DNA of 64,000 nt from an uncultured Mollicutes bacterium (GCA_945936135.1 CAMESG010000005.1:61609-125608); one strand, 5' to 3'. Shown: positions 49,258-58,030, counted from the stretch's first letter. The notes: generated by a model from the letters alone, not told the origin. Program-made: numbers and translations.

Positions 49258-52122
49258 ATGGAAGAGAAAACATCGCGCAATTACATCTTGGTGAAAAAAG
49301 CCAAGGAGAACAACTTAAAGGAGATCGACGTCGAGATCCCCAAGGGAACCTTGACGGTCTTCACGGGCGTCTCGGGATCAGGGAAAAGCTCCCTTGCTTT
49401 CGATACGATTTTCGCGGAAGGCCAAAGGAGATATGTCGAGTCCCTATCTTCCTATGCCCGCCAGTTTTTAGGTGGCTTCGAAAAGCCGGACGTCGAGGCG
49501 ATCGAAGGGCTTTCTCCTGCGATTTCCATTGATCAAAAGAGCACCTCGCATAACCCGCGTTCTAGCGTTGGAACCGTCACGGAGATTTATGACTATCTCC
49601 GTCTTCTTTTCGCTCGTATCGGCGTGCCTTATTGCCCGAATCACAACGAACCCATCCAAGCCTTCTCTCCCACCGCGATGACAGATGCGATCATGATGTT
49701 GGAAATGGGGAGCAAGTTCCAGATTCTCTCCCCCGTTGTTTCCCACGAAAAAGGAACCCACGAAAAAACGTTGGAACATCTCAAAAAGGATGGCTTTGCC
49801 CGTTTCCGTATCGATGGGGAAATCCTCTCGACAGAAGAGCTCAAACCCTTAGATAAAAATAAACGTCACGACATCGATATCGTCGTCGACCGCATTATCA
49901 TGAAAGAGGGCGTTCGCCCTCGCGTCGCGGAAGACGTGGAACTCGCCTTGCAATATGGGAATGGGTATCTTGTTTTGTTAACGACAGAAGGCGAACGTCT
50001 TTTCTCTTCGCATCATAGTTGCCCTCATTGTGGATTCTCCGTCCCAAGCCTCGAACCCCGTTTGTTCTCGTTCAATGCTCCGCTAGGCTATTGCCCGGAT
50101 TGCAAGGGCTTAGGGATCAAGCGCGAAGTCGCGGAAGATCTGCTGGTTCCTGATCCTGAGAAAACCATCCTCGAAGGGGCGATCCGTTATCTTCAAAACA
50201 TCGTCAATACGACGAACCTTGAATGGCAGGAATTCTCCTTGCTTTGCAAACGCTACAAGGTCCCGATGGATAAGCCCTATTCTTCCTTAACGAAAGAGCA
50301 GAAGGACATCATTTTAAACGGCGCCCCCGAAGCCTTTGAATACACCCTTACTTCTTCGAGCGGAAACCGCATGAGAAGGACGAACCGCATCGAAGGAATC
50401 AAGACGAAGATCGAACGCCTCTACGCGGAAACGACATCCTCTTTCATGCGTCAATATTATGAATCCTTCATGCGTGACACGCTTTGCGAGACCTGCCACG
50501 GTGCAAGGCTCAATCCTCAGGCCCTTTCGGTCAAAGTTGGGGGCCTCAATATCTTTGAGGTCACCGAGCTTAGCCTTGATCGTTTGCTGACGTGGGTCGA
50601 AGACCTTCAACGTTCCTTGGCCCCAACCCAAAAGACGATCGCTGAGATGATTCTTCGCGAAATCCGTTCTCGTGTTTCCTTCCTCGTAGATGTCGGGTTG
50701 GATTATTTGACCTTGTCGCGTTATGCGATGACCCTCTCAGGAGGTGAAGCCCAACGCATCCGTTTGGCCACCCAGATCGGTTCCAAGCTTTCGGGGGTCC
50801 TCTATGTTTTGGACGAACCTTCCATCGGTTTGCATCAACGCGATAACGATAAGTTGATCGCGACCCTTAAGGAGATGAGGGATTTAGGAAATACCTTGAT
50901 CGTTGTTGAACACGACGAGGACACGATGCGTGCCGCGGACTATGTCGTTGATATCGGCCCGGGTGCCGGGGTCCATGGTGGTCATCTTGTCTATCAAGGC
51001 GATGAAAAAGGTTTGGAAGCGTGCGAAGAATCGATCACGGGTCAATACCTCTCGGGGAAGAAATTCATCCCCGTTCCTTCGACGCGGAGAAAGGGCAACG
51101 GAAAATCTATCAAGATCACGGGTGCTTATGAACATAACCTCAAGCACGTCGATGTAACCTTCCCTTTAGGAAAGTTCGTCGTCGTCACGGGTGTTTCGGG
51201 TTCTGGCAAATCCAGTTTGGTCAACGAAACTCTTGTTAAGGCCGTCGAAGAGGCTTTATCGCGCAAAAAGGATATCTTTCCACCGAAATTGAAATCGATT
51301 AAAGGCTTAGAGAACATCGATAAGCTGATTAATATTACACAGGAACCGATTGGTCGTACGCCACGAAGCAACCCGGCAACCTATACGGGCGTCTTCGATG
51401 ACATCCGCGCTTTGTTCGCGGAGACGGAAGAGGCGAGGGCCCAAGGTTACGACAAGGGACGTTTCTCCTTTAACGTCAAAGGCGGGCGCTGCGAGAAGTG
51501 CCAAGGCGCAGGCGTGACCCGCGTTTCTATGTCTTTCTTACCGGATGTCTATGTCCGTTGCGATGAATGCGAAGGCAAGCGTTATAACGAAGAAACGCTC
51601 CGTTGCCTCTATAAAGGAAAGAGCATCTATGACGTCTTGGATATGCGCATCGAAGAAGCGGTCGAATTCTTCAAGAACCGTCCGCAGATCCTTCGAAAGA
51701 TCCAAACCTTGGTTGATGTTGGCTTAGGTTATTTGAAACTCGGCCAGCCCGCGACCGAACTCTCTGGTGGCGAAGCGCAACGCGTGAAGCTTGCGACCGA
51801 GCTCCAACGTCGTTCGACGGGCAAAACCCTCTATGTCTTGGACGAACCGACGACAGGACTACATACCGCGGATGTTTCCTTGCTTTTGCAGGTCCTTCAA
51901 AAGATCGTCGATAATGGGGATACCGTCATCGTTATTGAGCACAACCTCGACGTGATCAAACAGGCGGATCACTTGATCGATATCGGTCCTTTGGGCGGGG
52001 ATCGCGGCGGAAATATCATCGCCACGGGAACCCCGGAAGAAGTCGCCTTGATCGAGGGGAGCTATACCGGGCAATACCTCCGGAAAGTTTTAAACCTTTC
52101 GAATGTCAAGAAGAAAGAGTAG
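49258..52122 (+). CDS. uvrA: UvrA, excision nuclease subunit A
   Basis: A 954-residue ATPase that scans DNA for damage and loads UvrB in nucleotide excision repair. It has two ABC-type halves: Walker A GVSGSGKSS near residue 36 and again near 647, signatures LSGGEAQR(I) near 490 and LSGGEAQR(V) near 835, and LDEPSIGLHQRD and LDEPTTGLHTAD. Two zinc modules are intact: CPHCGF ... YCPDCKGLG near 260-285 and CEKCQGAG ... CDECEGKRY near 742-770. The start is moved to ATG 49258 because the promoter covers the upstream ATG. The lgt gene starts 15 bases after the stop. No uvrB is seen in the window. Confidence 0.98.
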   Translation: MEEKTSRNYILVKKAKENNLKEIDVEIPKGTLTVFTGVSGSGKSSLAFDTIFAEGQRRYVESLSSYARQFLGGFEKPDVEAIEGLSPAISIDQKSTSHNPRSSVGTVTEIYDYLRLLFARIGVPYCPNHNEPIQAFSPTAMTDAIMMLEMGSKFQILSPVVSHEKGTHEKTLEHLKKDGFARFRIDGEILSTEELKPLDKNKRHDIDIVVDRIIMKEGVRPRVAEDVELALQYGNGYLVLLTTEGERLFSSHHSCPHCGFSVPSLEPRLFSFNAPLGYCPDCKGLGIKREVAEDLLVPDPEKTILEGAIRYLQNIVNTTNLEWQEFSLLCKRYKVPMDKPYSSLTKEQKDIILNGAPEAFEYTLTSSSGNRMRRTNRIEGIKTKIERLYAETTSSFMRQYYESFMRDTLCETCHGARLNPQALSVKVGGLNIFEVTELSLDRLLTWVEDLQRSLAPTQKTIAEMILREIRSRVSFLVDVGLDYLTLSRYAMTLSGGEAQRIRLATQIGSKLSGVLYVLDEPSIGLHQRDNDKLIATLKEMRDLGNTLIVVEHDEDTMRAADYVVDIGPGAGVHGGHLVYQGDEKGLEACEESITGQYLSGKKFIPVPSTRRKGNGKSIKITGAYEHNLKHVDVTFPLGKFVVVTGVSGSGKSSLVNETLVKAVEEALSRKKDIFPPKLKSIKGLENIDKLINITQEPIGRTPRSNPATYTGVFDDIRALFAETEEARAQGYDKGRFSFNVKGGRCEKCQGAGVTRVSMSFLPDVYVRCDECEGKRYNEETLRCLYKGKSIYDVLDMRIEEAVEFFKNRPQILRKIQTLVDVGLGYLKLGQPATELSGGEAQRVKLATELQRRSTGKTLYVLDEPTTGLHTADVSLLLQVLQKIVDNGDTVIVIEHNLDVIKQADHLIDIGPLGGDRGGNIIATGTPEEVALIEGSYTGQYLRKVLNLSNVKKKE

Positions 52123-52137
52123 TATTACAATAATTTT

Positions 52138-53601
52138 ATGGGTTACTTCTATTTGGTCTTTGGCCTCCTGCTTCTGGGCGGTGGCCTATTTGCGCTCATT
52201 CGCACCTTGCGCATGTATCGGAAGGACAAGCAACGGAATTCCTTTCAAAAGGAAGACATCATTTGGCTTGGCGCAGGGTTAGGTGCCATCGCGCTAAGCG
52301 GGATCTTCCTTCAGCTTTCCGTTCACGTTCTCTCGGAATTTGAATTGGATGCCGGCCACCAGGCGATGAGCTTGGTCGGCGCCTTCCTTTTCTTCTTATT
52401 CTTCACAAGCCTATGGACGGGCTTCTATGTCCGTTTCTATCTCCCCGAATTGGTCGCGGATCAGATGAAAATCGCGAAAATCGTTCTTTATTCTTCGATT
52501 CCTTTAGCCCTTGGTTCCTTCCTTTTGATGATGGAAGGGACGGCAGATGCCTTAACCTATCCTTTGGCTTGTGGCTTCTCGATCAATGAAACCGGCTTCC
52601 ATTGGTTGACGGCGGCTAACGTGACGGATCATTCGATCAATAGCGGCTTCTCCATCCGTTGGTATGGCATCATCATCGTCTTCGGCGCCTTGGTCTGTTA
52701 TTGGGTCAGCGATCATAAGTTCTACCAAAAATATGGAAAGCACGGGATCTTGGAAACCTGCCTCCTCTTTGCTTTCCCTGGCGGTATTCTCGGCGCGCGT
52801 ATCTGGTACGTCGTTGGCAACTGGGAACGCGAAGGATTCAACGTCGACTTCGCGAAAGTCTTCCAAATCTGGGATGGTGGCTTAACCATTCTTGGTGGTG
52901 CCGTCGGCGGCATCCTCTGCGGCGTTGCTTACATGCTGCTCCGCCGCAAGTGGGTCGACATTCGTTACGCGATGGATACGATCGTTCCTACGATTCTCCT
53001 TGGTCAAGCCATCGGACGCTGGGGCAATTTCTTCAACAACGAAGTCTATGGTCAAGTCGTTTCCTTGAACCAAGGATGGAACTGGCTCCCAACCTGGATC
53101 GCCAATCAAATGAACTACGATGGCGCGAACCAAGTGTTCTTGCAGGCCGGAAGCATCCACGTGCCTTTGTTCTTGATTGAATCGCTATTGAATATCTTCG
53201 GATACTTCTTGATCGCCTACATCATTCCGGCGATCTGGAAGAAAGGGCGCGGCTTAGGTGTTTTGTCTGGTCTCTACCTTTCTTGGTATGGCGTTGTCCG
53301 CATCATCATGGAACCGATGCGCGACACGAACTTCATGATGGGCACGGACAACAACTGGTCCATCTGGAATAGCCTTGTTTACATCATCCTCGGCGTGGTC
53401 TTGATCGCCGTATTCCAAACCCTGTGGATGATCCAAAAAGGAAAGTCCTGGGCAAGAGGATCCCTTGAAGAAGCAGAGCAAGCAAAAGCCAAGGCTAAGT
53501 CTCCATCTCGCGTCAAGAAAGAAGAAGCGAACAAGGAAGAAGTTGCTTTGCCTCCGAAGTTCGAAATCAAGGAAGAAGAACAACAAGACAACAACGAATG
53601 A
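52138..53601 (+). CDS. lgt: Prolipoprotein diacylglyceryl transferase with extra N- and C-terminal parts
   Basis: A 487-residue membrane enzyme, against about 260-300 usually. The Lgt core starts near residue 170 (SIRWYGIIIVFGAL) and shows the essential blocks GARIWYVV, WDGGLTILGGAVGG and GQAIGRWGNFFNNEVYG with its conserved Arg. It transfers diacylglycerol to the lipobox Cys of exported proproteins, of which this window encodes at least 13. About 165 residues with four hydrophobic segments precede the core, and a charged Lys/Glu/Ala tail of about 50 residues follows. No ribosome site is seen. A TACAAT at 52126-52131, 6 bases before the ATG, may give a leaderless start. A terminator follows immediately. 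Confidence 0.95.
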   Translation: MGYFYLVFGLLLLGGGLFALIRTLRMYRKDKQRNSFQKEDIIWLGAGLGAIALSGIFLQLSVHVLSEFELDAGHQAMSLVGAFLFFLFFTSLWTGFYVRFYLPELVADQMKIAKIVLYSSIPLALGSFLLMMEGTADALTYPLACGFSINETGFHWLTAANVTDHSINSGFSIRWYGIIIVFGALVCYWVSDHKFYQKYGKHGILETCLLFAFPGGILGARIWYVVGNWEREGFNVDFAKVFQIWDGGLTILGGAVGGILCGVAYMLLRRKWVDIRYAMDTIVPTILLGQAIGRWGNFFNNEVYGQVVSLNQGWNWLPTWIANQMNYDGANQVFLQAGSIHVPLFLIESLLNIFGYFLIAYIIPAIWKKGRGLGVLSGLYLSWYGVVRIIMEPMRDTNFMMGTDNNWSIWNSLVYIILGVVLIAVFQTLWMIQKGKSWARGSLEEAEQAKAKAKSPSRVKKEEANKEEVALPPKFEIKEEEQQDNNE

Positions 53602-53619
53602 CGGGCAATGCCCGTTTTT
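53601..53619 (+). terminator. Terminator of lgt
   Basis: The stem ACGGGC/GCCCGT with loop AAT is followed by TTTTT. It begins on the last base of the stop codon. Confidence 0.85.
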
Positions 53620-53635
53620 CGTTTGAAGTGTTTTT

Positions 53636-53660
53636 AGCGAATTCATATCGAATTTGCGCT
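53636..53660 (+). promoter_or_regulatory. Possible operator upstream of trxB
   Basis: AGCGAATTC ... GAATTTGCGCT is an imperfect inverted repeat 27 bases before the trxB start. It lies where a redox- or oxygen-responsive regulator could bind. The regulator is unknown. Confidence 0.35.
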
Positions 53661-53686
53661 AACCTAAGAAAAAGGGAGTTAGCTTT

Positions 53687-54601
53687 ATGGAAAAGAATTT
53701 GGATGTCATCGTCGTCGGCGCAGGTGCCGCTGGCCTTACCGCGGGGATCTATTTGAAGCGTAGTAACCTCAAGTCTTTGGTCTTTGAAAAAAGTGCCCCA
53801 GGAGGAATTCTCCTTAACATCCACCAGATTGATAACTATCCCGGCGTCCCCAAGGTTTCGGGGCCGGATCTTGCCGTGAACATGTTCGCTCAAGCCAATG
53901 AGTTGGGCGTTGAGATCGCTTATGAAGAAGTAAAGAAGATCGAAAAAGAAGGCGAAGACTTCGTGGTATACGCAAACGACGTTTATCGTGCAAAAGCGGT
54001 GATCGTCGCCTCAGGGATGGCGAGTTCCAAAGCCCGGGTGACTGGGGAAGAAGCCTTCCTCGGGAAAGGCGTTTCTTATTGCGCCTCTTGCGATGGCGCT
54101 TTCTTCAAAGGAAAGGATGTCGCCTTGTACGGTCATAACGACCGCGTCGCGGAAGAAGCGATCTATCTTTCCGGCCTTGCGAATCATGTTTATATACTCG
54201 CCCCCAAAGAAACGGAGTTCGAAGAAGGGCATGCGGAGACGTTGTCATGCCTAGAAAACGTCGAGCTGATTCCTATGGCGACATTAAAGGAAATCCAAGG
54301 ATCGGATCACGTTGAGCATCTTGTCTACGAACAAAATGGAGAAACCAAAACGCTAGATGTATCCGGAATCTTCCCTCTTCGCGAAGGGGCGGGATCTTCG
54401 ACCTTCCTTTATGCGCTTGGCGTAGAGGAAAACCGCGGATTCTTGGTCGCGGACAAAGAGGGAAAGACGAATGTCCCTGGGCTATTCGTAGCCGGAGATG
54501 CGACCGATAAGAAGTTGCGCCAGGTCGCGAATGCGGTGGGAGAAGCCGCCTCCGCTTCTAGCGCCGCGATTGCTTACGTCCGTTCACTCAAAAAGAGCTA
54601 A
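53687..54601 (+). CDS. trxB: Thioredoxin reductase
   Basis: A 304-residue FAD/NAD(P)H-dependent disulfide reductase. The FAD site VVGAGAAGLTAGIYLKRSNL is at residues 7-26, followed by GGILLNIHQIDNYPG. The redox-active CxxC is in YCASCDGAFF near residues 130-139, and the second dinucleotide site is degenerate (YGHNDRVAEEA). The closing FVAGDATDKKLRQVANAVGEAA is typical. The missing GGG-x-A form of the NAD(P)H motif suggests it may use ferredoxin or another reductant instead of NADPH, as in some anaerobes, but this is inference. The ribosome site AAAGGGAG sets ATG 53687. It keeps its usual place between lgt and rapZ. Confidence 0.93.
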   Translation: MEKNLDVIVVGAGAAGLTAGIYLKRSNLKSLVFEKSAPGGILLNIHQIDNYPGVPKVSGPDLAVNMFAQANELGVEIAYEEVKKIEKEGEDFVVYANDVYRAKAVIVASGMASSKARVTGEEAFLGKGVSYCASCDGAFFKGKDVALYGHNDRVAEEAIYLSGLANHVYILAPKETEFEEGHAETLSCLENVELIPMATLKEIQGSDHVEHLVYEQNGETKTLDVSGIFPLREGAGSSTFLYALGVEENRGFLVADKEGKTNVPGLFVAGDATDKKLRQVANAVGEAASASSAAIAYVRSLKKS

Positions 54602-54607
54602 GGCGCC

Positions 54608-54636
54608 TTCAAACCTAAAAGATTTCGCGGTATATT
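54608..54636 (+). promoter_or_regulatory. Promoter of rapZ-whiA
   Basis: TTCAAA (54608-54613), a 17-base spacer and TATATT (54631-54636). The ATG at 54648 follows after 11 bases, so the leader is only a few bases long. Confidence 0.6.
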
Positions 54637-54647
54637 TTAAGGGAACT

Positions 54648-55499
54648 ATGAAAACCGTGGTGTTTCTTTCCGGCGTTAGCGGCGCCGGGAAAACGCGGAT
54701 GGCCCACGTCTTCGAAGAACTTGGCTACCGCGTGATTGAAAATACGCCAAACGCCGCCTTGCCTGCGGCGTTAGAAGAGATTGCGAACAATCCTTCTTAC
54801 GACAAGACCCTTTTGATTAACGACATCCGCCATGCCGCCAAAGCCTTGAGGATCATGAAGGAGCGGCAGGACGTTGCGCCGTATTTCATTCTTTTGGATT
54901 GCCAAAAAAGCGAATTGCTTTCCCGCTACCGCTTAACGAGGCACACCCATCCATTGCAAAGCAAGGGTTTGACCTTGGAAGCCTGCATCGATAACGACGC
55001 AGAAGCGCTGCGAATGGTTCGCCAAATGGCGGATCTTTACATTGATACCACGGGTTTGACTCCCGCCGATTTGCGCTCAATCGCCATGCTTCACGTCAAA
55101 GGGAGGGAAAAGTCCGAGATCGTCGTTGCCTTCTCTAGCTTCGGCTATAAATACGGGATCCCAGCGGACGCTGACATCGTCTTTGATTGCCGCAACATCC
55201 CTAACCCATTCTGGATTCCAGAACTAAGACCCTTCACGGGGAAAGACCAACCGATCATCGACTATCTTGAAGGATGTCCCGAAGTTGAACCATACTTCGA
55301 ACTGATGAAGAACTTCCTTTCGAACTACCTAGCTTCCGCGGAAGCGAACGGGCGTTCTTACGCGACGATCGCGATCGGCTGTTCTGGGGGACAGCATCGT
55401 TCCGTCTATTTCGCGGAACGCCTTTACAATTATTTCAAAGACAAGAGGGAATGCGTCTTGACCCATCGTGAGATGCATCGTTACGTCAAAGGATCCTAA
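54648..55499 (+). CDS. rapZ: RapZ/YvcJ-type nucleotide-binding regulator
   Basis: A 283-residue P-loop protein of the RapZ (YvcJ) family. The N-terminal NTP-binding loop is GVSGAGKT (residues 8-15), followed by GYRVIENTPNAALP, where the family usually has an (E/D)N pair. The C-terminal domain has VVAFSSFGYKYGIPADADIVFDCRNIPNP and IGCSGGQHRSVYFAERL, the conserved block near the end. RapZ proteins bind RNA or metabolites and help control cell-wall precursor synthesis in other species. The start is ATG 54648, since the upstream open frame overlaps trxB. whiA starts 3 bases after its stop: the yvcK gene normally between them is absent. Confidence 0.95.
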   Translation: MKTVVFLSGVSGAGKTRMAHVFEELGYRVIENTPNAALPAALEEIANNPSYDKTLLINDIRHAAKALRIMKERQDVAPYFILLDCQKSELLSRYRLTRHTHPLQSKGLTLEACIDNDAEALRMVRQMADLYIDTTGLTPADLRSIAMLHVKGREKSEIVVAFSSFGYKYGIPADADIVFDCRNIPNPFWIPELRPFTGKDQPIIDYLEGCPEVEPYFELMKNFLSNYLASAEANGRSYATIAIGCSGGQHRSVYFAERLYNYFKDKRECVLTHREMHRYVKGS

Positions 55500-55502
55500 G
55501 CG

Positions 55503-56444
55503 ATGGCGGAAACGATCTCTTTCGCGATGGCTTGCAAAGAAGAAGCCGTGGCAGCAGAGCGCACCTTGACCGAGCAAAAGGCGTTGCTTAGTGCTTTTTT
55601 GAAAGGGTCGGGTTCTTTGCGCATTGGCGCGGAGCCTGAAATTGAGCTTTCGACCGAATCTTCTTCGATCGCGAAGGTGCTCTACCTTAGTTTTACCAAG
55701 ATCTATGGCGCCAAGTGCCGTTTCGCCTACACGAGGGGCATGAGCTTTCGGAACAAGACGAAATACCACGTCTTGATCCAAGATCCGGACCCCATCCTCC
55801 AAGACCTTGAGGTTGATTTCTTTTCCTCCGTCATCCCTGCCTTTGTGCAAAGCGAAGACGAAAAGGCCTCTTATTTGACGGGTGCCTTCCTTAGCGGCGG
55901 TTCGGTCAATGATCCTTCAAGCAGCAACTACCATCTAGAGATCGCGGTTTCGGATTTGGTGTACGCCAAAAAGCTGATGCACCTATGCAACCGCCTTCCC
56001 TCCCGCCATTTCGGGGCGAAGATCGCTTCGAGAAGGAAGGAGTACACGGTCTATTTGAAACGCGCCGATGAGATCGTCGATTTCATCATTTTGATGAAGG
56101 CGAGCGAATGCTGCTTGCGCTTCGAAGATATCCGCATTGGAAGGGAATACGCGAACATCGGGAATCGCCTCGTGAACTTGGATGCAGCAAACATGATGAA
56201 GACTTCCGCGGCATCGGAACGTCAAATCAAAGAAATCCAATATTTCGAAAGCGTTGGCAAAACCTCGCTTTTCTCACCGAAATTGCGCTTGCTTTCCTCG
56301 TTGAGGTTGCAACATCCTGACGCGACCTTGGAGGAACTCGCGGAAGCCTTGAGCCAAGAACTTGCAACGACCATCAGCAAAAGCAATGTGAACCATCTTT
56401 TCCGTTCCCTCCATTCTCTATATTTAGAGGAGAACCCCGAATGA
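55503..56444 (+). CDS. whiA: WhiA, probable DNA-binding cell-division/sporulation-type regulator
   Basis: A 313-residue protein with the WhiA layout: an N-terminal LAGLIDADG-homing-endonuclease-like fold without the catalytic residues (FLKGSGSLRIGAEPEIE near residue 36, YLTGAFLSGGSVNDPSSSNYHLEI near 123), and a C-terminal helix-turn-helix (LSSLRLQHPDATLEELAEAL ... TTISKSNVNHLFRSLHSL). In other Gram-positive bacteria WhiA influences division and chromosome segregation. It sits 3 bases behind rapZ and overlaps the XRE regulator by four bases (ATGA). No ribosome site is seen, so translation depends on coupling to rapZ. Confidence 0.95.
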   Translation: MAETISFAMACKEEAVAAERTLTEQKALLSAFLKGSGSLRIGAEPEIELSTESSSIAKVLYLSFTKIYGAKCRFAYTRGMSFRNKTKYHVLIQDPDPILQDLEVDFFSSVIPAFVQSEDEKASYLTGAFLSGGSVNDPSSSNYHLEIAVSDLVYAKKLMHLCNRLPSRHFGAKIASRRKEYTVYLKRADEIVDFIILMKASECCLRFEDIRIGREYANIGNRLVNLDAANMMKTSAASERQIKEIQYFESVGKTSLFSPKLRLLSSLRLQHPDATLEELAEALSQELATTISKSNVNHLFRSLHSLYLEENPE

Positions 56445-56722
56445 ACGCCCCGATCCTTGATAGCAAAGGAAAATTGCTTCTCGATCTCGGGGATCGCATC
56501 GCGAGGCTTCGCTATCTCGCCGATTTATCGCAGGTCGAGCTCGCCTTGATGGCCAAAATCTCGAAAAATTACCTCAACGACCTTGAACATGGAAGGAGAA
56601 ACCCTTCTTTTTTGGTTTTGGCGAGAGTGACTGGCGCTTTGAACGTGAGTTTGGTCACTTTGTTCGAAGGAATCGAACTTCCCGAGGAGTTTCGTTTCTC
56701 GGAAATGTTCTATAAACATTAA
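56441..56722 (+). CDS. XRE-family helix-turn-helix regulator
   Basis: A 93-residue protein with a single XRE (Cro/C1-type) DNA-binding domain at residues 16-75: RIARLRYLADLSQVELALMA gives helices 1-2, and KISKNYLNDLEHGRRNPSF gives the recognition helix. The remaining 15 residues are polar. It has no sensor domain. It takes the place behind whiA where HPr-like genes (ptsH/crh) stand in Bacillus, overlapping whiA by four bases, so its level will follow that of WhiA. Targets unknown. The inverted repeat downstream (56726-56772) may be its own operator or the operon terminator. Confidence 0.9.
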   Translation: MNAPILDSKGKLLLDLGDRIARLRYLADLSQVELALMAKISKNYLNDLEHGRRNPSFLVLARVTGALNVSLVTLFEGIELPEEFRFSEMFYKH

Positions 56723-56725
56723 GAC

Positions 56726-56772
56726 GGGGAATAAGTATATAAGTATTTTTTTCCCAAAAGGGGTTATTCCCC
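56726..56772 (+). repeat. 9-bp inverted repeat between the xre and gapA genes
   Basis: GGGGAATAA (56726-56734) pairs with TTATTCCCC (56764-56772), enclosing AT-rich DNA and a small CCC/GGG hairpin. The region downstream is T-rich, so it may end the whiA operon. It could also be an operator for gapA. Confidence 0.55.
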
Positions 56773-56795
56773 TTCCCCCTTATTTTTCTTTTGTC

Positions 56796-56801
56796 TATAA
56801 T
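56796..56801 (+). promoter_or_regulatory. Promoter of gapA (-10 TATAAT)
   Basis: A perfect TATAAT lies 34 bases before the ATG, which has a strong AAGGAGG site. The -35 is not clear. Confidence 0.7.
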
Positions 56802-56835
56802 AATCTCGCAGTTTTCATAAGGAGGACTTAGAAAA

Positions 56836-57858
56836 ATGTCCATCAAACTAGCAATCAACGGCTTCGGCCGCATCGGACGCCTCGCGTTCCGCCGCGCTTA
56901 TGAAGAAGGCATGGAAGTCGTCGCGATCAACGACCTCGTTGATGCCAAGACCCTCGCTTACCTTCTCAAGTACGACACCACCCACCGCACCTGGCACGCC
57001 GATGAAATCGACGCGGACGAAAACAACCTCATCTTCCAAGGCCGCAAGATCCCTGTCCTTGGCAAGAAGGATCCCCATGAATTGAAGTGGGGCGAATACG
57101 GCGTCGACGTCGTGCTTGAATGCACCGGACGTCTTAAGAGCCACGAAGATGGCGACGTCCATTTGGAAAATGGCGCGAAGGGCGTCATCATCTCTGCCCC
57201 GTCTTCTTCCAAAGACATCCCGACCTATGTCTACGGTGTCAACACCGACAAACTCACCAAGGATCAAACCATCATCTCCGGCGCTTCCTGCACCACCAAC
57301 TGCTTGGCCCCGGTCATGAAGGTTCTCCAAGACAAGTTCGGCGTCCGTGGCGGCGTCATGACGACCGTCCACGCCTACACCAATGACCAAACGATCCTCG
57401 ACCTTGCGAAGGGCAACCTCCGCCGTGGCCGTGCCGCTGCCGCCAACATCGTCCCGACGACCACTGGCGCTGCGAAAGCGATCGGCAAAGTCATCCCGTC
57501 CCTCGCCGGCACTCTCAACGGCTTCGCCGTCCGTGTCCCGGTCACCGATGGCTCGCTCTGCGACGTCACCCTCTCGCTTGATCGCGACGTCACCGTCGAA
57601 GAGATCAACGCTGCCATGAAGGAAGCCGCCGAAGGCGAACTCAAGGGCGTTCTCGGCTACACCGAAGACGACATCGTCTCCAGCGATATCCTCGGCTCCA
57701 CCTATGGCTCGATCTTTGATGCCACCCTTACGATGATCGTTACCGACCCGACCGGCGCGCAACACGTCAAGGTCGTCGCCTGGTACGACAACGAAATGTC
57801 CTTCACCGCCCAATACATCCGCCTTGCGAAGATGTATGCCGGTATCCTCAACGCCTAA
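56836..57858 (+). CDS. gapA: Glyceraldehyde-3-phosphate dehydrogenase
   Basis: A 340-residue glycolytic enzyme that oxidises and phosphorylates glyceraldehyde 3-phosphate with NAD+. It has the Rossmann start KLAINGFGRIGRLAFRR, the catalytic ISGASCTTNCLAPV near residues 150-163 with the active Cys, the catalytic His in VHAYTNDQ, the phosphate-site stretch RRGRAAAANIVPTTTGAAKAI, and WYDNEMSFTAQYIRL near the end. The acidic NAD-site residue in NDLVDAKTLAYLLKYDTTH fits an NAD+-dependent, glycolytic form. Start ATG 56836. Highly biased codons indicate high expression. It has its own terminator before pgk. Confidence 0.98.
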   Translation: MSIKLAINGFGRIGRLAFRRAYEEGMEVVAINDLVDAKTLAYLLKYDTTHRTWHADEIDADENNLIFQGRKIPVLGKKDPHELKWGEYGVDVVLECTGRLKSHEDGDVHLENGAKGVIISAPSSSKDIPTYVYGVNTDKLTKDQTIISGASCTTNCLAPVMKVLQDKFGVRGGVMTTVHAYTNDQTILDLAKGNLRRGRAAAANIVPTTTGAAKAIGKVIPSLAGTLNGFAVRVPVTDGSLCDVTLSLDRDVTVEEINAAMKEAAEGELKGVLGYTEDDIVSSDILGSTYGSIFDATLTMIVTDPTGAQHVKVVAWYDNEMSFTAQYIRLAKMYAGILNA

Positions 57859-57884
57859 TCGCGTTTTCTAAGGATTTCGAAATT

Positions 57885-57914
57885 AGGGATCTTGGGTTTC
57901 CAGGGTCCCTTTTT
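57885..57914 (+). terminator. Terminator of gapA
   Basis: AGGGATC (57885-57891) pairs with GGTCCCT (57904-57910), with an inner GGG/CC pairing, followed by TTTT. Confidence 0.82.
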
Positions 57915-57980
57915 CGTTATCGGTCTATCGATAAATCGATGTTTGTTTCCTGAAAGGCTTCCTTACAGGAAGAATTTGGG

Positions 57981-58010
57981 TACAATATAGACAATGCGGA
58001 AGAACCGCAT
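57981..58010 (+). promoter_or_regulatory. Promoter and leader hairpin of pgk-tpiA
   Basis: A -10 TACAAT (57981-57986) follows TTCCTT (57959-57964) after 16 bases. The leader begins with the hairpin ATGCGG/CCGCAT (57994-58010), then AAGGAG before ATG 58031. A 5'-end hairpin would stabilise the mRNA. Confidence 0.6.
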
Positions 58011-58030
58011 ATGAAAGCAAGGAGAATACA

